NCBI GenBank assembly: GCA_035531955.1
Contig: DATKRZ010000013.1
Location: 1 to 56,796, forward strand
DNA length: 56,796 nucleotides
Origin: Bog-756 sp035531955
GTDB lineage: Bacteria > Actinomycetota > Acidimicrobiia > Acidimicrobiales > RAAP-2
Reading direction: 5' to 3'
Shown here: positions 26,267-33,271 of the stretch, piece by piece
Numbering within the stretch: the stretch's first letter is position 1
Layout of the letters: every line of letters begins with the position of its first letter
Notes under the pieces: generated by a model
Databases searched by the model: none
The model's input: the letters and a program-made list of their open reading frames with translations, nothing else
What the model was told of the DNA's origin: nothing
Translations under genes and position numbers: made by a program

Positions 26267-27206
26267 GGGGGGCCTCCTCCGGTGTCCAGCGTTCGAGGAC
26301 CTCGCGACCCCGGGCCCGGTCCTGCGCAAGGTCCAGGGCGACAATGAGCTGGTTCGCCACCAAGAAGCCGCTCCTGGCAGTGGTCGAGGCCAAAGTGAAT
26401 CCGAATCGAGACGGGCACACCGCGATTTCAGATCCTGTCCATCCCGACTTGGCCCCATAGGCACCGAGCACCGTGGCGAGGTCGGTGTCGTCGGCAACGT
26501 ACAGCCTGGGCGATGATCCGTCTCCGCCCGTGGCCAGCGGAGCGCCAAGGGCAACGGCACCCTCGGTGCCGCTCAATCGGAACCGGTCAAGCGGCTCGGG
26601 AGGAGGGGACTCGGGTATCGGATTCCAACGGGGTTTCCATTCCTCAGCGACTGCCCAGAACAGCTCGGGTACGAAGGCTCGGTTGTCCGTACCGACCAGA
26701 CCCTGGGTCCGGAGCTCGGAGAGGATCTCTGACACTCGACCCGGGGAGCGGGCAATCCGTCGTGCCAGAACCTGGACACCATCTGGTCCTTCCGGATCCA
26801 AGAGCAGTGCGATCGCAACATCAAGGCCTGTGCCCTTGAGCGCACTGACGACCCTTCGGGACGCCGGCGTGGTGGTCAGAGGTAGTTCCGCATTCACGAA
26901 CAGGCCCTCGGTCCGGATCCAGATATGTCCCCGGCGGTCCAGCCAGGCCAGTCCGACCCGGCTCAGTTCCGCCCTTGCAGCCTTCGAAATCCGGTCGGAG
27001 ACGACGATCGTCGGTCGTCCGGGGTTGGACTCGTAGACATGTGCGAGCAGTACTGCGTCGTTCTCCCGCACCACCGGCATCCGCCTGATGGCAAATCGCG
27101 TGCCCGCGATTTCGATCGCATCTTCGCCAAGCCAGCGAGGCGAGACCCCGGCAAGGGCGAGAGCCTCGGCCAACCCTGACGCTCTGTTCGCTGTTCGTGG
27201 TACCAC
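26256..27206 (-). CDS. AbiEi-family antitoxin / transcriptional regulator
   Basis: A 316-aa protein. The N-terminal half has the AbiEi_2-type region 'PTIVVSDRISKAARAELSRVGLAWLDRRGHIWI'. A winged-helix segment follows near residues 130-175 ('VAIALLLDPEGPDGVQVLARRIARSPGRVSEILSELRTQGLV'). This pairing, directly upstream of a nucleotidyltransferase, is the type IV AbiE arrangement in which the antitoxin also represses the operon. The GTG start sits inside a 14-bp palindrome and only 6 nt after a TATTCT box on this strand, so the mRNA may be leaderless and self-repressed. Confidence 0.8.
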   Translation of the reverse strand: MVPRTANRASGLAEALALAGVSPRWLGEDAIEIAGTRFAIRRMPVVRENDAVLLAHVYESNPGRPTIVVSDRISKAARAELSRVGLAWLDRRGHIWIRTEGLFVNAELPLTTTPASRRVVSALKGTGLDVAIALLLDPEGPDGVQVLARRIARSPGRVSEILSELRTQGLVGTDNRAFVPELFWAVAEEWKPRWNPIPESPPPEPLDRFRLSGTEGAVALGAPLATGGDGSSPRLYVADDTDLATVLGAYGAKSGWTGSEIAVCPSRFGFTLASTTARSGFLVANQLIVALDLAQDRARGREVLERWTPEEAPRVW

Positions 27207-27218
27207 GACTACAGAATA
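27195..27218 (-). promoter_or_regulatory. AbiE operon promoter and operator palindrome
   Basis: A perfect 14-bp palindrome, TCGTGGTACCACGA (27195-27208), contains the antitoxin GTG start codon. A -10-like TATTCT (27213-27218, minus strand) lies immediately upstream. AbiEi proteins bind inverted repeats in their own promoter, so this is a likely autorepression site; no -35 is convincing. Confidence 0.6.
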
Positions 27219-27328
27219 TCAGCAGTGGCCGAGGGTCGTGCTCCCCACCAGGGCGGGGCGGCTGGCGCGCTCGGAGGAATCGCATCCCCACCTCCGGATC
27301 CGCAGTTCGGGGCGACTGTCCATCTGCT

Positions 27329-27342
27329 ATTTACTGCTAAAT
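27329..27342 (+). promoter_or_regulatory. Candidate operator/promoter of the B12-dependent regulator
   Basis: Palindrome ATTTA-CTGC-TAAAT overlapping an extended -10-like TGCTAAAT on the plus strand. Ten of 14 positions match ATTTAGTACTAAGC between the two light-island operons (31761-31774), so it is probably bound by the same CarH/LitR-type repressor, giving autoregulation. Confidence 0.6.
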
Positions 27343-27354
27343 TGGCAAGGTCCC

Positions 27355-27385
27355 GGAGTCGGAGTCGGAGTCGGAGTCGGAGTCG
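27355..27385 (+). repeat. Hexanucleotide tandem repeat (GGAGTC)5 in the 5' leader of the regulator gene
   Basis: Five exact GGAGTC copies plus one base lie between the -10-like box and the GGGCAGGG ribosome site of the B12 regulator. Each unit contains GGAG, so the leader offers several decoy ribosome sites. Copy-number change would alter leader length by 6 nt steps. Confidence 0.92.
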
Positions 27386-27396
27386 AAAGGGCAGGG

Positions 27397-28230
27397 ATGC
27401 CGAAGAAGCCGTTGACGCTGCTCGAGGCCGCGGACAGGTTGGGTGTGCACTACATGACCGTCTACCGCTATGTCCGCACCGGCAAGCTCCCCGCCACCCG
27501 GGTGGGGGGCACCTGGCAGGTCGACCCCGACGATCTGGCCCGGATGAAACCGGCGGCCCCCCGCGCCTCCCGTGACCCGGCTGACCGATCCGTCGCCACC
27601 AAGGCCCGGCTCGAGGCCCGCCTGCTGGCCGGCGACGAACCCGGCGCCTGGGGCGTGATCGAGGCCGCCCTGGCCTCTGACCACTCCCCGTCCGAGGCGC
27701 TCCTCCAACTGGTGGCCCCGGCCCTCGAATCGATCGGGGACCGCTGGCACGCCGGCGAGCTCACCGTGGCCGACGAGCACCGGGCCAGTGCGGTGGCGGT
27801 GCGGCTCATCTCGCGCATCGGCGCCCGATTCGCCCGCCGGGGGCCCAAGCGCGGCAGCGTGGTCATCACCACCCCGCCGGACGAGCAGCACTCGGCCCCC
27901 GTGGCCATCGCCGCCGACCTGTTGCGCTGGGCCGGTTTCGACGTCATCGAGCTCGGTGCGGACACCCCGGCCGACGCCCTGGCCCAGGTGCTGGCGGACG
28001 TTCCCGACCTGTTGGCCGTCGCCATTGCCTGCACCACCCGGGCCTCGACGACCTCGGCCCGCCGGGTCATCGCCCATCTGCGCACCGCACTCCCCGATGC
28101 CACGGTGCTGCTCGGGGGAGCCGCCATCACCGACACCGACCAGGCGCTCCGCCTGGGAGCCGACCGATTCACCGGCCGGCGGGGCGACGAACTGGTCCGG
28201 ACCGTCGAGGAACTGGCCGCCGCCCGCTGA
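27397..28230 (+). CDS. CarH/LitR-type cobalamin-binding photoreceptor repressor
   Basis: A 277-aa regulator. Residues 6-48 form an excisionase/MerR-like HTH ('LTLLEAADRLGVHYMTVYRYVRTGKLPATRVGGTWQV'). Residues 70-140 form the helical bundle with the diagnostic Trp-x9-Glu-His motif (Trp117, Glu127, His128). The cobalamin domain carries Glu163-x-His165, matching the E-x-H of the lower-ligand loop, then 'WAGFDVIELGADTP' and 'LLGGAAITDTDQALRLGADRF'. CarH and LitR bind DNA in the dark with adenosylcobalamin and release on photolysis. Neighbouring genes (photolyase, cyclopropane synthase, SDR, DUF1365) are the classic regulon. The HTH looks more like an excisionase than a full MerR arm. Start ATG 27397, with AAAGGGCAGGG. 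Confidence 0.87.
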   Translation: MPKKPLTLLEAADRLGVHYMTVYRYVRTGKLPATRVGGTWQVDPDDLARMKPAAPRASRDPADRSVATKARLEARLLAGDEPGAWGVIEAALASDHSPSEALLQLVAPALESIGDRWHAGELTVADEHRASAVAVRLISRIGARFARRGPKRGSVVITTPPDEQHSAPVAIAADLLRWAGFDVIELGADTPADALAQVLADVPDLLAVAIACTTRASTTSARRVIAHLRTALPDATVLLGGAAITDTDQALRLGADRFTGRRGDELVRTVEELAAAR

Positions 28231-28251
28231 GCCCGCGCCCCGGACGGGCGG

Positions 28252-29550
28252 TCAGCCGGGCCGTGCGGACAGCCGGCCGGCGGGCCCGGACCTGGCCAGG
28301 ACCAGCTGGACGTCGCTGATGTGGCCTTCGAGGAACGATGCCTCGCAGTAGGCGAGGTAGAGATCCCAGAGACGGCGGAACCCCTCACCCACCCCGAGGG
28401 CCGCCAGCGAATCGGCGCGCCCAGCCAGGTTGTCCGCCCAGTGCCGAAGGGTCTCCGGGTAGTGGCGGCCGATGTCCTCCAGGTCCACCACACGCAGGTC
28501 GGTGGCCCGGACCACGCTGGTGGTGAGCGAGGCCACCGAGGGAAGGCACCCGCCGGGGAAGACCATGCGACGCACGAAATCCTGATGGCGCTTGGCCCGG
28601 GCGAAGCTGCGGTCGTCGATCACGATGGCCTGGATGGCGGCCATTCCGTCCTCGGCCACCAGTTGGGCGCACTTGGCCAGGAACCGGTCGTGCCACCGCC
28701 AGTCCACCGCCTCGACCATCTCGACCGACACCAGCTTGTCGAACGTGCCGGTGAGGTCCCGCCAGTCCAGACCGAGCACGGTGATGCGGTCGGCCAGGCC
28801 GGCGTCGGCCACCCGTTTCTCGACGTGAGTGCGCTGGGCATCCGAGATGGTGGTAGTGGTCACCCGGCAGCCGTAGCGGGTGGCGGCGTGGACGGCCAGG
28901 CCACCCCAGCCCGAGCCGATCTCGACCAGGTGGTCGGTGGGCACGAGCTCGAGCTTTTTGCACAGCCGGTCGATCTTGGTCCTCTGGGCTTCGGCGAGGG
29001 TCGCCCCGGGGGGCTCGAACACGGCGCACGAGTAGGTCATGGTCCCATCCAGCATGAGGGCGAAGAAGTCGTTGGAGAGGTCATAGTGCTCGGCGATGTT
29101 GCGCTTGTCGTCGTTGCGGCCCGGAGTGGCCCGGCGGGCCGGCACGTCGAGCACCGCGCCAAAGGCCCGTCCCAGCCGGTCCAGGTGCTCGCGTAGTGGG
29201 CGGGTGTGGCGGACCAGCGCCCGCACCAGCGCGGTGAGGTCGTCTGCATCCCACCAACCGGCCACGTACGAGGTCCCCAGACCGACCGATCCCGATCGCA
29301 GCAGGGCGTCGTACGTGCGGCGGTCGTGCACCGTCACCGTGGCCATGGGCTCGCCCCGGCCCAGCCGGAACCGCTCGCTCCCCTCGATGACCTCGATCGC
29401 CGCGCCACTGGCGCGCCGGCCGGCCGTCAGCACGATCCGGCGTGACAGGCCGACGGTCGCACGCCGGCCGCGCGCGGTGGCGTGGCGGAGGATGCGCCGG
29501 TCGAGCACCGGCTCGGCATCCCGGAGGTGCGCCGATTGGGTCGCGGTCAT
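28252..29550 (-). CDS. cfa: Cyclopropane-fatty-acyl-phospholipid synthase family methyltransferase
   Basis: A 432-aa protein. The N-terminal lipid domain ('RRTYDALLRSGSVGLGTSYVAGWWDADDLTALVRALVR') is followed by 'NIAEHYDLSNDFFALMLDGTMTYSCAVF', the CFA hallmark, the SAM site 'LVEIGSGWGGLAVHAATRYG' and the late 'FVRRMVFPGGCLPS' block. The enzyme transfers a methylene from SAM to unsaturated acyl chains in the inner membrane. ATG 29550 overlaps the DUF1365 stop (ATGA), making it the third gene of the minus-strand light-island operon. In LitR-controlled clusters this gene is light-induced, consistent with protection against singlet oxygen. Confidence 0.92.
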   Translation of the reverse strand: MTATQSAHLRDAEPVLDRRILRHATARGRRATVGLSRRIVLTAGRRASGAAIEVIEGSERFRLGRGEPMATVTVHDRRTYDALLRSGSVGLGTSYVAGWWDADDLTALVRALVRHTRPLREHLDRLGRAFGAVLDVPARRATPGRNDDKRNIAEHYDLSNDFFALMLDGTMTYSCAVFEPPGATLAEAQRTKIDRLCKKLELVPTDHLVEIGSGWGGLAVHAATRYGCRVTTTTISDAQRTHVEKRVADAGLADRITVLGLDWRDLTGTFDKLVSVEMVEAVDWRWHDRFLAKCAQLVAEDGMAAIQAIVIDDRSFARAKRHQDFVRRMVFPGGCLPSVASLTTSVVRATDLRVVDLEDIGRHYPETLRHWADNLAGRADSLAALGVGEGFRRLWDLYLAYCEASFLEGHISDVQLVLARSGPAGRLSARPG

Positions 29551-30452
29551 GTCGGCGCCTCTGGTGACGACGCCGTCCTCGGGGTTTGGCGCGCCGGGTG
29601 GGAGGAGAACGGAGCGCCTTTCAGCCGGAGGCGGGCGGCCTGGGCGTAGATGCCGGCGCTGACGCGGTGGGTCATGGCCGGGTAGTGCCACAGGAGACGG
29701 CCGAGCGCGGAGCGGTCGATCGCCCGGCGACGCAGCGAGAGAGTGGCGGCGAAGAGGCGCTGGTCGCCCAGGAGCGCGTCGAGGCCAACGATCAGCCGCT
29801 CCCCCGGGGCGGTGTAGCGCAGCTGGTAGTCGAGGCCCGTGGGGAGAAATGGTGACACATGGAGCTCCTTGGCGAAGCGGTGCCTCCCGGGTGGGCCGAC
29901 CACATAGGCATGGCGGTCGTGCCAGGGCGTGTTCTCCACCTCGGCCACCAGGGAGCTGATCGGCCCCGGGTCCCCGGCCGAATCGGCGAGGTCAGCGCAG
30001 AAGTACAGGCTGATGGGGTTGAACAGCCAGCCCCAGGTGCGCAGGTTGGCCAGCATGGCGACCGGGCCCTCGGGACGCCGGCCGCAGCGCTCGTCCACCA
30101 GGTCCCGCACCGCCCCGTCGAGGGGCACGGCCGGGTCGCCCAGGAAGTCCTCGCGCCGGAACCGCACCGGAGCGGCCCGACGGGCCGACCAGGCCGGGTG
30201 CAGGCCCATGACGTCCTCGACCTCGGCCAGGTCGAGCAGCGGCATGGCCACCCGGTAGCTGAACGAGTGGGTCGGACCCGGGCCGAAACGGGTGTGGGCG
30301 ACCACCCCCTCATACATCGAACTGCGCAGGCCATTCGAGTCCCGGCTCGGCCAGGTGGGCCGGGTGGCCGTCGCCTCGTCCGGTACCGCCTCGGCAGCCG
30401 GTGCCGTAACGTCGGCATTGTCGGTGACGGTGGCGTCCCCCACCACGGTCAC
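29547..30452 (-). CDS. DUF1365 family protein
   Basis: A 301-aa protein. The family core begins 'MYEGVVAHTRFGPGPTHSFSYRVAMPLLDL' after about 45 extra Ala/Thr-rich residues. Conserved blocks follow: 'NLRTWGWLFNPISLYFC', 'VAEVENTPWHDRHAYVV' and 'KELHVSPFLPTGLDYQLRY'. DUF1365 is almost always found between a FAD oxidoreductase and a CFA synthase and is presumed to modify acyl chains; its chemistry is unproven. GTG 30452 overlaps the stop of the FAD gene (GTGA) and the end overlaps the CFA start (ATGA), so all three are tightly coupled. Confidence 0.88.
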   Translation of the reverse strand: MTVVGDATVTDNADVTAPAAEAVPDEATATRPTWPSRDSNGLRSSMYEGVVAHTRFGPGPTHSFSYRVAMPLLDLAEVEDVMGLHPAWSARRAAPVRFRREDFLGDPAVPLDGAVRDLVDERCGRRPEGPVAMLANLRTWGWLFNPISLYFCADLADSAGDPGPISSLVAEVENTPWHDRHAYVVGPPGRHRFAKELHVSPFLPTGLDYQLRYTAPGERLIVGLDALLGDQRLFAATLSLRRRAIDRSALGRLLWHYPAMTHRVSAGIYAQAARLRLKGAPFSSHPARQTPRTASSPEAPT

Positions 30453-31699
30453 CAGGTCACCCCGAGGGCCCGGCACGTCTCCACCGCGCTGCGCACCCCG
30501 TCCTCGTGGAAGCCGTTGGCCCAGTAGGCGCCCGCGAACCAGGTGCGCCGGGTGCCGTTGATCTCGGGGCGGTGGCCCTGGGCCCGCACCGCGGCCGGGT
30601 CGATGACCGGATGGTCGTAGCGCATGCGGGCCAGCACCTTGTCGGGATCGATGGCGTCGTCACGGTTGAGGGTACACAGGACCGGGGTGGACGAGTCGAC
30701 GCCCTGGAGGCGGTTCAGGTAGTAGGTCAGCGTGGCCTCGTCGCGCTCGGCCTCGAGGCGGTGGTAGTTCCAGCTGGCCCAGGCCCGGCGCTCGGTGGGC
30801 ATCAGGCTGACGTCGGTGTGCAGGGTGGCACGGTTGGGCTGGTAGCGCAGCGCACCCAGCGTCTCGCGCTCCATCCGGTCGGGGTCGGACAGGAGGCCCA
30901 GGGCCTGGTCGCTGTGGGTGGCGAGCACCACGTGGTCGTAGGTTTCGACCCCGGCCGCGCTCACGACCTCGACCCCACCGGCCTCGCGACGGATCTTGTC
31001 CACCGGGGTCCCGAGCCGGAGGCGGCCCTCGTTGCGCAACGGGCGCAGAATGGCGTCGACGTAGCGCTTCGAGCCGCCGTCGACCGTGCGCCATTTCGGT
31101 TGGTCGCGCAAGTTGAGCAACCCGTGGCGCTCGAAGAAGCGGGCGAAGGTGGCAGCGGGGATCCGGGTGAACGTGGACGGGTCGGCCGACCAGATCGACG
31201 AGCCCAACGGGACCAGATACCAGTCCCGGAACCCGGCCGACCACCGGTGCGGGGCCAGCACGTCCTCGAGCGTCACGCTGTCGGGCGGCGGGTCGGCCAG
31301 GAGCCCCCGGGCCAGGCGGTTGAAGCGCACCACGTCGGCCAGCATGCGCAGGAAGTCGGGCCGGGCCAGGTTGCGCCGCCGGGCGAAGACAGTGGAGACC
31401 GACGTCCCCCGCCACTCGAGGCCGGTGCGCTGGTCGGCCACGCTGAAGCTCATGTCGCTGGGCTTGGTGGCGACCCCGAGCTCGTCGAGGAGACGGCAGA
31501 ACAGGGGGTAGGTGCGCTCGTTGTAGACGAGGAACCCGGTGTCGACGTCACAGGTCAACTCCGGCAGCTCGACCCGGTGGGTGTGCGAGTGGCCGCCGGG
31601 GCGCTCGTCAGACTCGTAGAGGACGACATCGTGACGTCCGCGGAGCAGGTGGGCCGTGGCCAGGCCCGATACCCCGCTTCCGATGATGGCTATCCGCAT
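30449..31699 (-). CDS. NAD(P)/FAD-dependent amine-oxidase-like oxidoreductase
   Basis: A 416-aa flavoprotein. The N-terminal dinucleotide motif is 'IAIIGSGVSGLATAHLL' followed by 'LYESDERPGGHSHTH'. Mid-protein 'WSAGFRDWYLVPLGSSIWSADP' and 'KWRTVDGGSKRYVDAIL' are typical of the COG2907 group linked to DUF1365. The C-terminal 'WFAGAYWANGFHEDGVRSAVETCRAL' closes the FAD site. It is the first gene of the minus-strand operon; GGAGGAGAG precedes ATG 31699. It probably acts with DUF1365 and CFA synthase on membrane fatty acids, by context. Confidence 0.88.
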   Translation of the reverse strand: MRIAIIGSGVSGLATAHLLRGRHDVVLYESDERPGGHSHTHRVELPELTCDVDTGFLVYNERTYPLFCRLLDELGVATKPSDMSFSVADQRTGLEWRGTSVSTVFARRRNLARPDFLRMLADVVRFNRLARGLLADPPPDSVTLEDVLAPHRWSAGFRDWYLVPLGSSIWSADPSTFTRIPAATFARFFERHGLLNLRDQPKWRTVDGGSKRYVDAILRPLRNEGRLRLGTPVDKIRREAGGVEVVSAAGVETYDHVVLATHSDQALGLLSDPDRMERETLGALRYQPNRATLHTDVSLMPTERRAWASWNYHRLEAERDEATLTYYLNRLQGVDSSTPVLCTLNRDDAIDPDKVLARMRYDHPVIDPAAVRAQGHRPEINGTRRTWFAGAYWANGFHEDGVRSAVETCRALGVTW

Positions 31700-31759
31700 G
31701 AGCTCTCTCCTCCGTGCTGTCGCACCCCGCTCCCCGGACGTCCCGCGGGCGCCCCGGTG

Positions 31760-31777
31760 TATTTAGTACTAAGCTAG
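31760..31777. promoter_or_regulatory. Bidirectional promoter and shared CarH/LitR-type operator of the light island
   Basis: The palindrome TTAGTACTAA (31763-31772) supplies a TACTAA -10-like box on each strand (plus 31767-31772, minus 31763-31768). The surrounding ATTTAGTACTAAGC matches the motif upstream of the B12 regulator at 10 of 14 positions. The plus-strand ATG is only 9 nt away, suggesting a leaderless message there. Confidence 0.6.
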
Positions 31778-31781
31778 CCCA

Positions 31782-32216
31782 ATGGCCACCTACCTCGCGC
31801 GCGTCACCAGTCCCCGGCCCCCGGCCGAGGTCTTCGACTACATGGCCCGCTTCTCCAACGCGGCCGAATGGGACCCCGGGGTGACCCGGGCCACCGAGGC
31901 CGACCCCGGGGCGCCCACCCTGGGCAGCACCTATCGGCTCACGGTCCGGTCCTTCGGCCGGGCCGTCCCGCTCGAGTACCGCATCTCCGAGTTCGACCGG
32001 CCCCACCGGGTCGTGCTCAGCGCGGAGAACGCGATGGTTCGCTCCACCGACGTGATCGAGGTCGCTGCCGCCCCCGGGGGCGGCTCGACCCTCACCTACA
32101 CCGCCACCCTGGAACTCAAGGGTGTGGCCGCCCTGTTCACCCCCCTGCTCGGCCTCTCGTTCCGACGCATCGGGGACCGGGCCATCGTCGGCCTGGGCGC
32201 CGCACTGGCGGCGTGA
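31782..32216 (+). CDS. SRPBCC family protein of the light island
   Basis: A 144-aa protein with the helix-grip pattern: 'YLARVTSPRPPAEVFDYMARFSNAAEWDPGV' at the start, then strands including 'TYRLTVRSFGRAVPLEYRISEFDRPHRVVL', and a final helix 'FRRIGDRAIVGLGAAL'. Ligand unknown; family members bind lipids or polyketides. It is the first gene of the plus-strand operon, with its ATG close to the shared palindromic promoter and no ribosome site, so leaderless translation is likely. Its stop overlaps the SDR start (GTGA). Confidence 0.85.
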   Translation: MATYLARVTSPRPPAEVFDYMARFSNAAEWDPGVTRATEADPGAPTLGSTYRLTVRSFGRAVPLEYRISEFDRPHRVVLSAENAMVRSTDVIEVAAAPGGGSTLTYTATLELKGVAALFTPLLGLSFRRIGDRAIVGLGAALAA

Positions 32217-33271
32217 CCGTGGACGCGCGCAGTGCCCGGCACGCCCTGGCCCGGGCCACCGACGCCGTGGCCGAGGCCACGGTGGCCCCGAGCTTCAGCC
32301 GCATCGGCATCGGGCTCCGCCGCCGGTTGGAGGAGTGGGGCGAGCCTCCCCGGATGGAAGGCCGGGTGGCCCTCGTCACCGGGGCCACCTCGGGCATCGG
32401 CCAGGCCACCGCCACCGCGCTGGCCGGCCTCGGTGCCGACGTGCACCTGGTGGGCCGCGACCCCGAACGGGGCGCCACCGCCCTCGATGCGGTCGAGGCG
32501 GTCGCCCCCGGCCGGGCCCATCTCCACCTGGTCGACCTCTCGGATCCCTCCGCCGTGGCCGCATTCGGGAGGCGCCTCGGCGACACCACGGCGCGCCTCG
32601 ACGCCCTGGTGCACAACGCCGGGGCGCTCACCCGCACCTACCAGACCACCGTCGACGGTTCGGAGCGCACACTCGCCACCCACGTGCTCGGCCCCTACCT
32701 CCTGACCGCCGCCCTGGCCCCGCTGCTCTTCTCCCCGGTCCCGGGACCTGACGAGTCGGCCGGCGGCCCGGCCACCATCGTCACCATGAGCTCGGGCGGC
32801 ATGTACTCACAGCGCTTCGACCTCGGTGCGCTCGAGGCCGGGCCCGACGGGTACGACGGCGTCGTCGCCTACGCCCGGGCGAAGCGGGCCCAGCTGGTGC
32901 TGGCCGACGCCTGGGCGGCCCGGTTCGCCCCGGCCGGGGTGGCCAGCTACGCCATGCACCCGGGCTGGGTCGACACGCCCGGCCTGACCGAGGGCCTGCC
33001 CACGTTCCGCTCCATCCTGGGTCCACTGCTGCGCACGCCCGCAGAAGGGGCCGATACCGCCGTGTGGCTTGCCGCCGGCGGCCCCACGTCGGAAGCACGG
33101 GCGAGAGGGGCGCCACCGGTCACCGCGGGCTTCTTCCACGACCGGCGCCTCCGGTCCGTCCACCGCTTCCCGGTCACCCACCCGAGCGGGCCCGGTGACC
33201 CGCAACGCCTCCTGGCCTGGTGTGCGGAGCGCACCGGGACCGAGACGCCGGTGCCGGGAGCACGACCGTGA
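32213..33271 (+). CDS. Short-chain dehydrogenase/reductase of the light island
   Basis: A 352-aa protein: about 45 residues of leader, then the cofactor motif 'VALVTGATSGIGQATATAL', 'LVHNAGAL', the catalytic Ser in 'VTMSSGGMYS' and Tyr/Lys in 'VVAYARAKRAQL'. 'YAMHPGWVDTPG' is the usual post-catalytic block. A C-terminal extension of about 60 residues carries a histidine-rich stretch. NAD(P)-dependent oxidation or reduction of a lipid-derived alcohol or ketone is the likely role. It is coupled at both ends by GTGA overlaps and belongs to the known photolyase-linked SDR group by context. Confidence 0.87.
   Translation: MTVDARSARHALARATDAVAEATVAPSFSRIGIGLRRRLEEWGEPPRMEGRVALVTGATSGIGQATATALAGLGADVHLVGRDPERGATALDAVEAVAPGRAHLHLVDLSDPSAVAAFGRRLGDTTARLDALVHNAGALTRTYQTTVDGSERTLATHVLGPYLLTAALAPLLFSPVPGPDESAGGPATIVTMSSGGMYSQRFDLGALEAGPDGYDGVVAYARAKRAQLVLADAWAARFAPAGVASYAMHPGWVDTPGLTEGLPTFRSILGPLLRTPAEGADTAVWLAAGGPTSEARARGAPPVTAGFFHDRRLRSVHRFPVTHPSGPGDPQRLLAWCAERTGTETPVPGARP

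Noticed and set aside
29547..30527. Plus-strand frames across the DUF1365 gene.
   Set aside because: They are antisense shadows created by high third-position GC. The minus-strand protein has conserved DUF1365 blocks.
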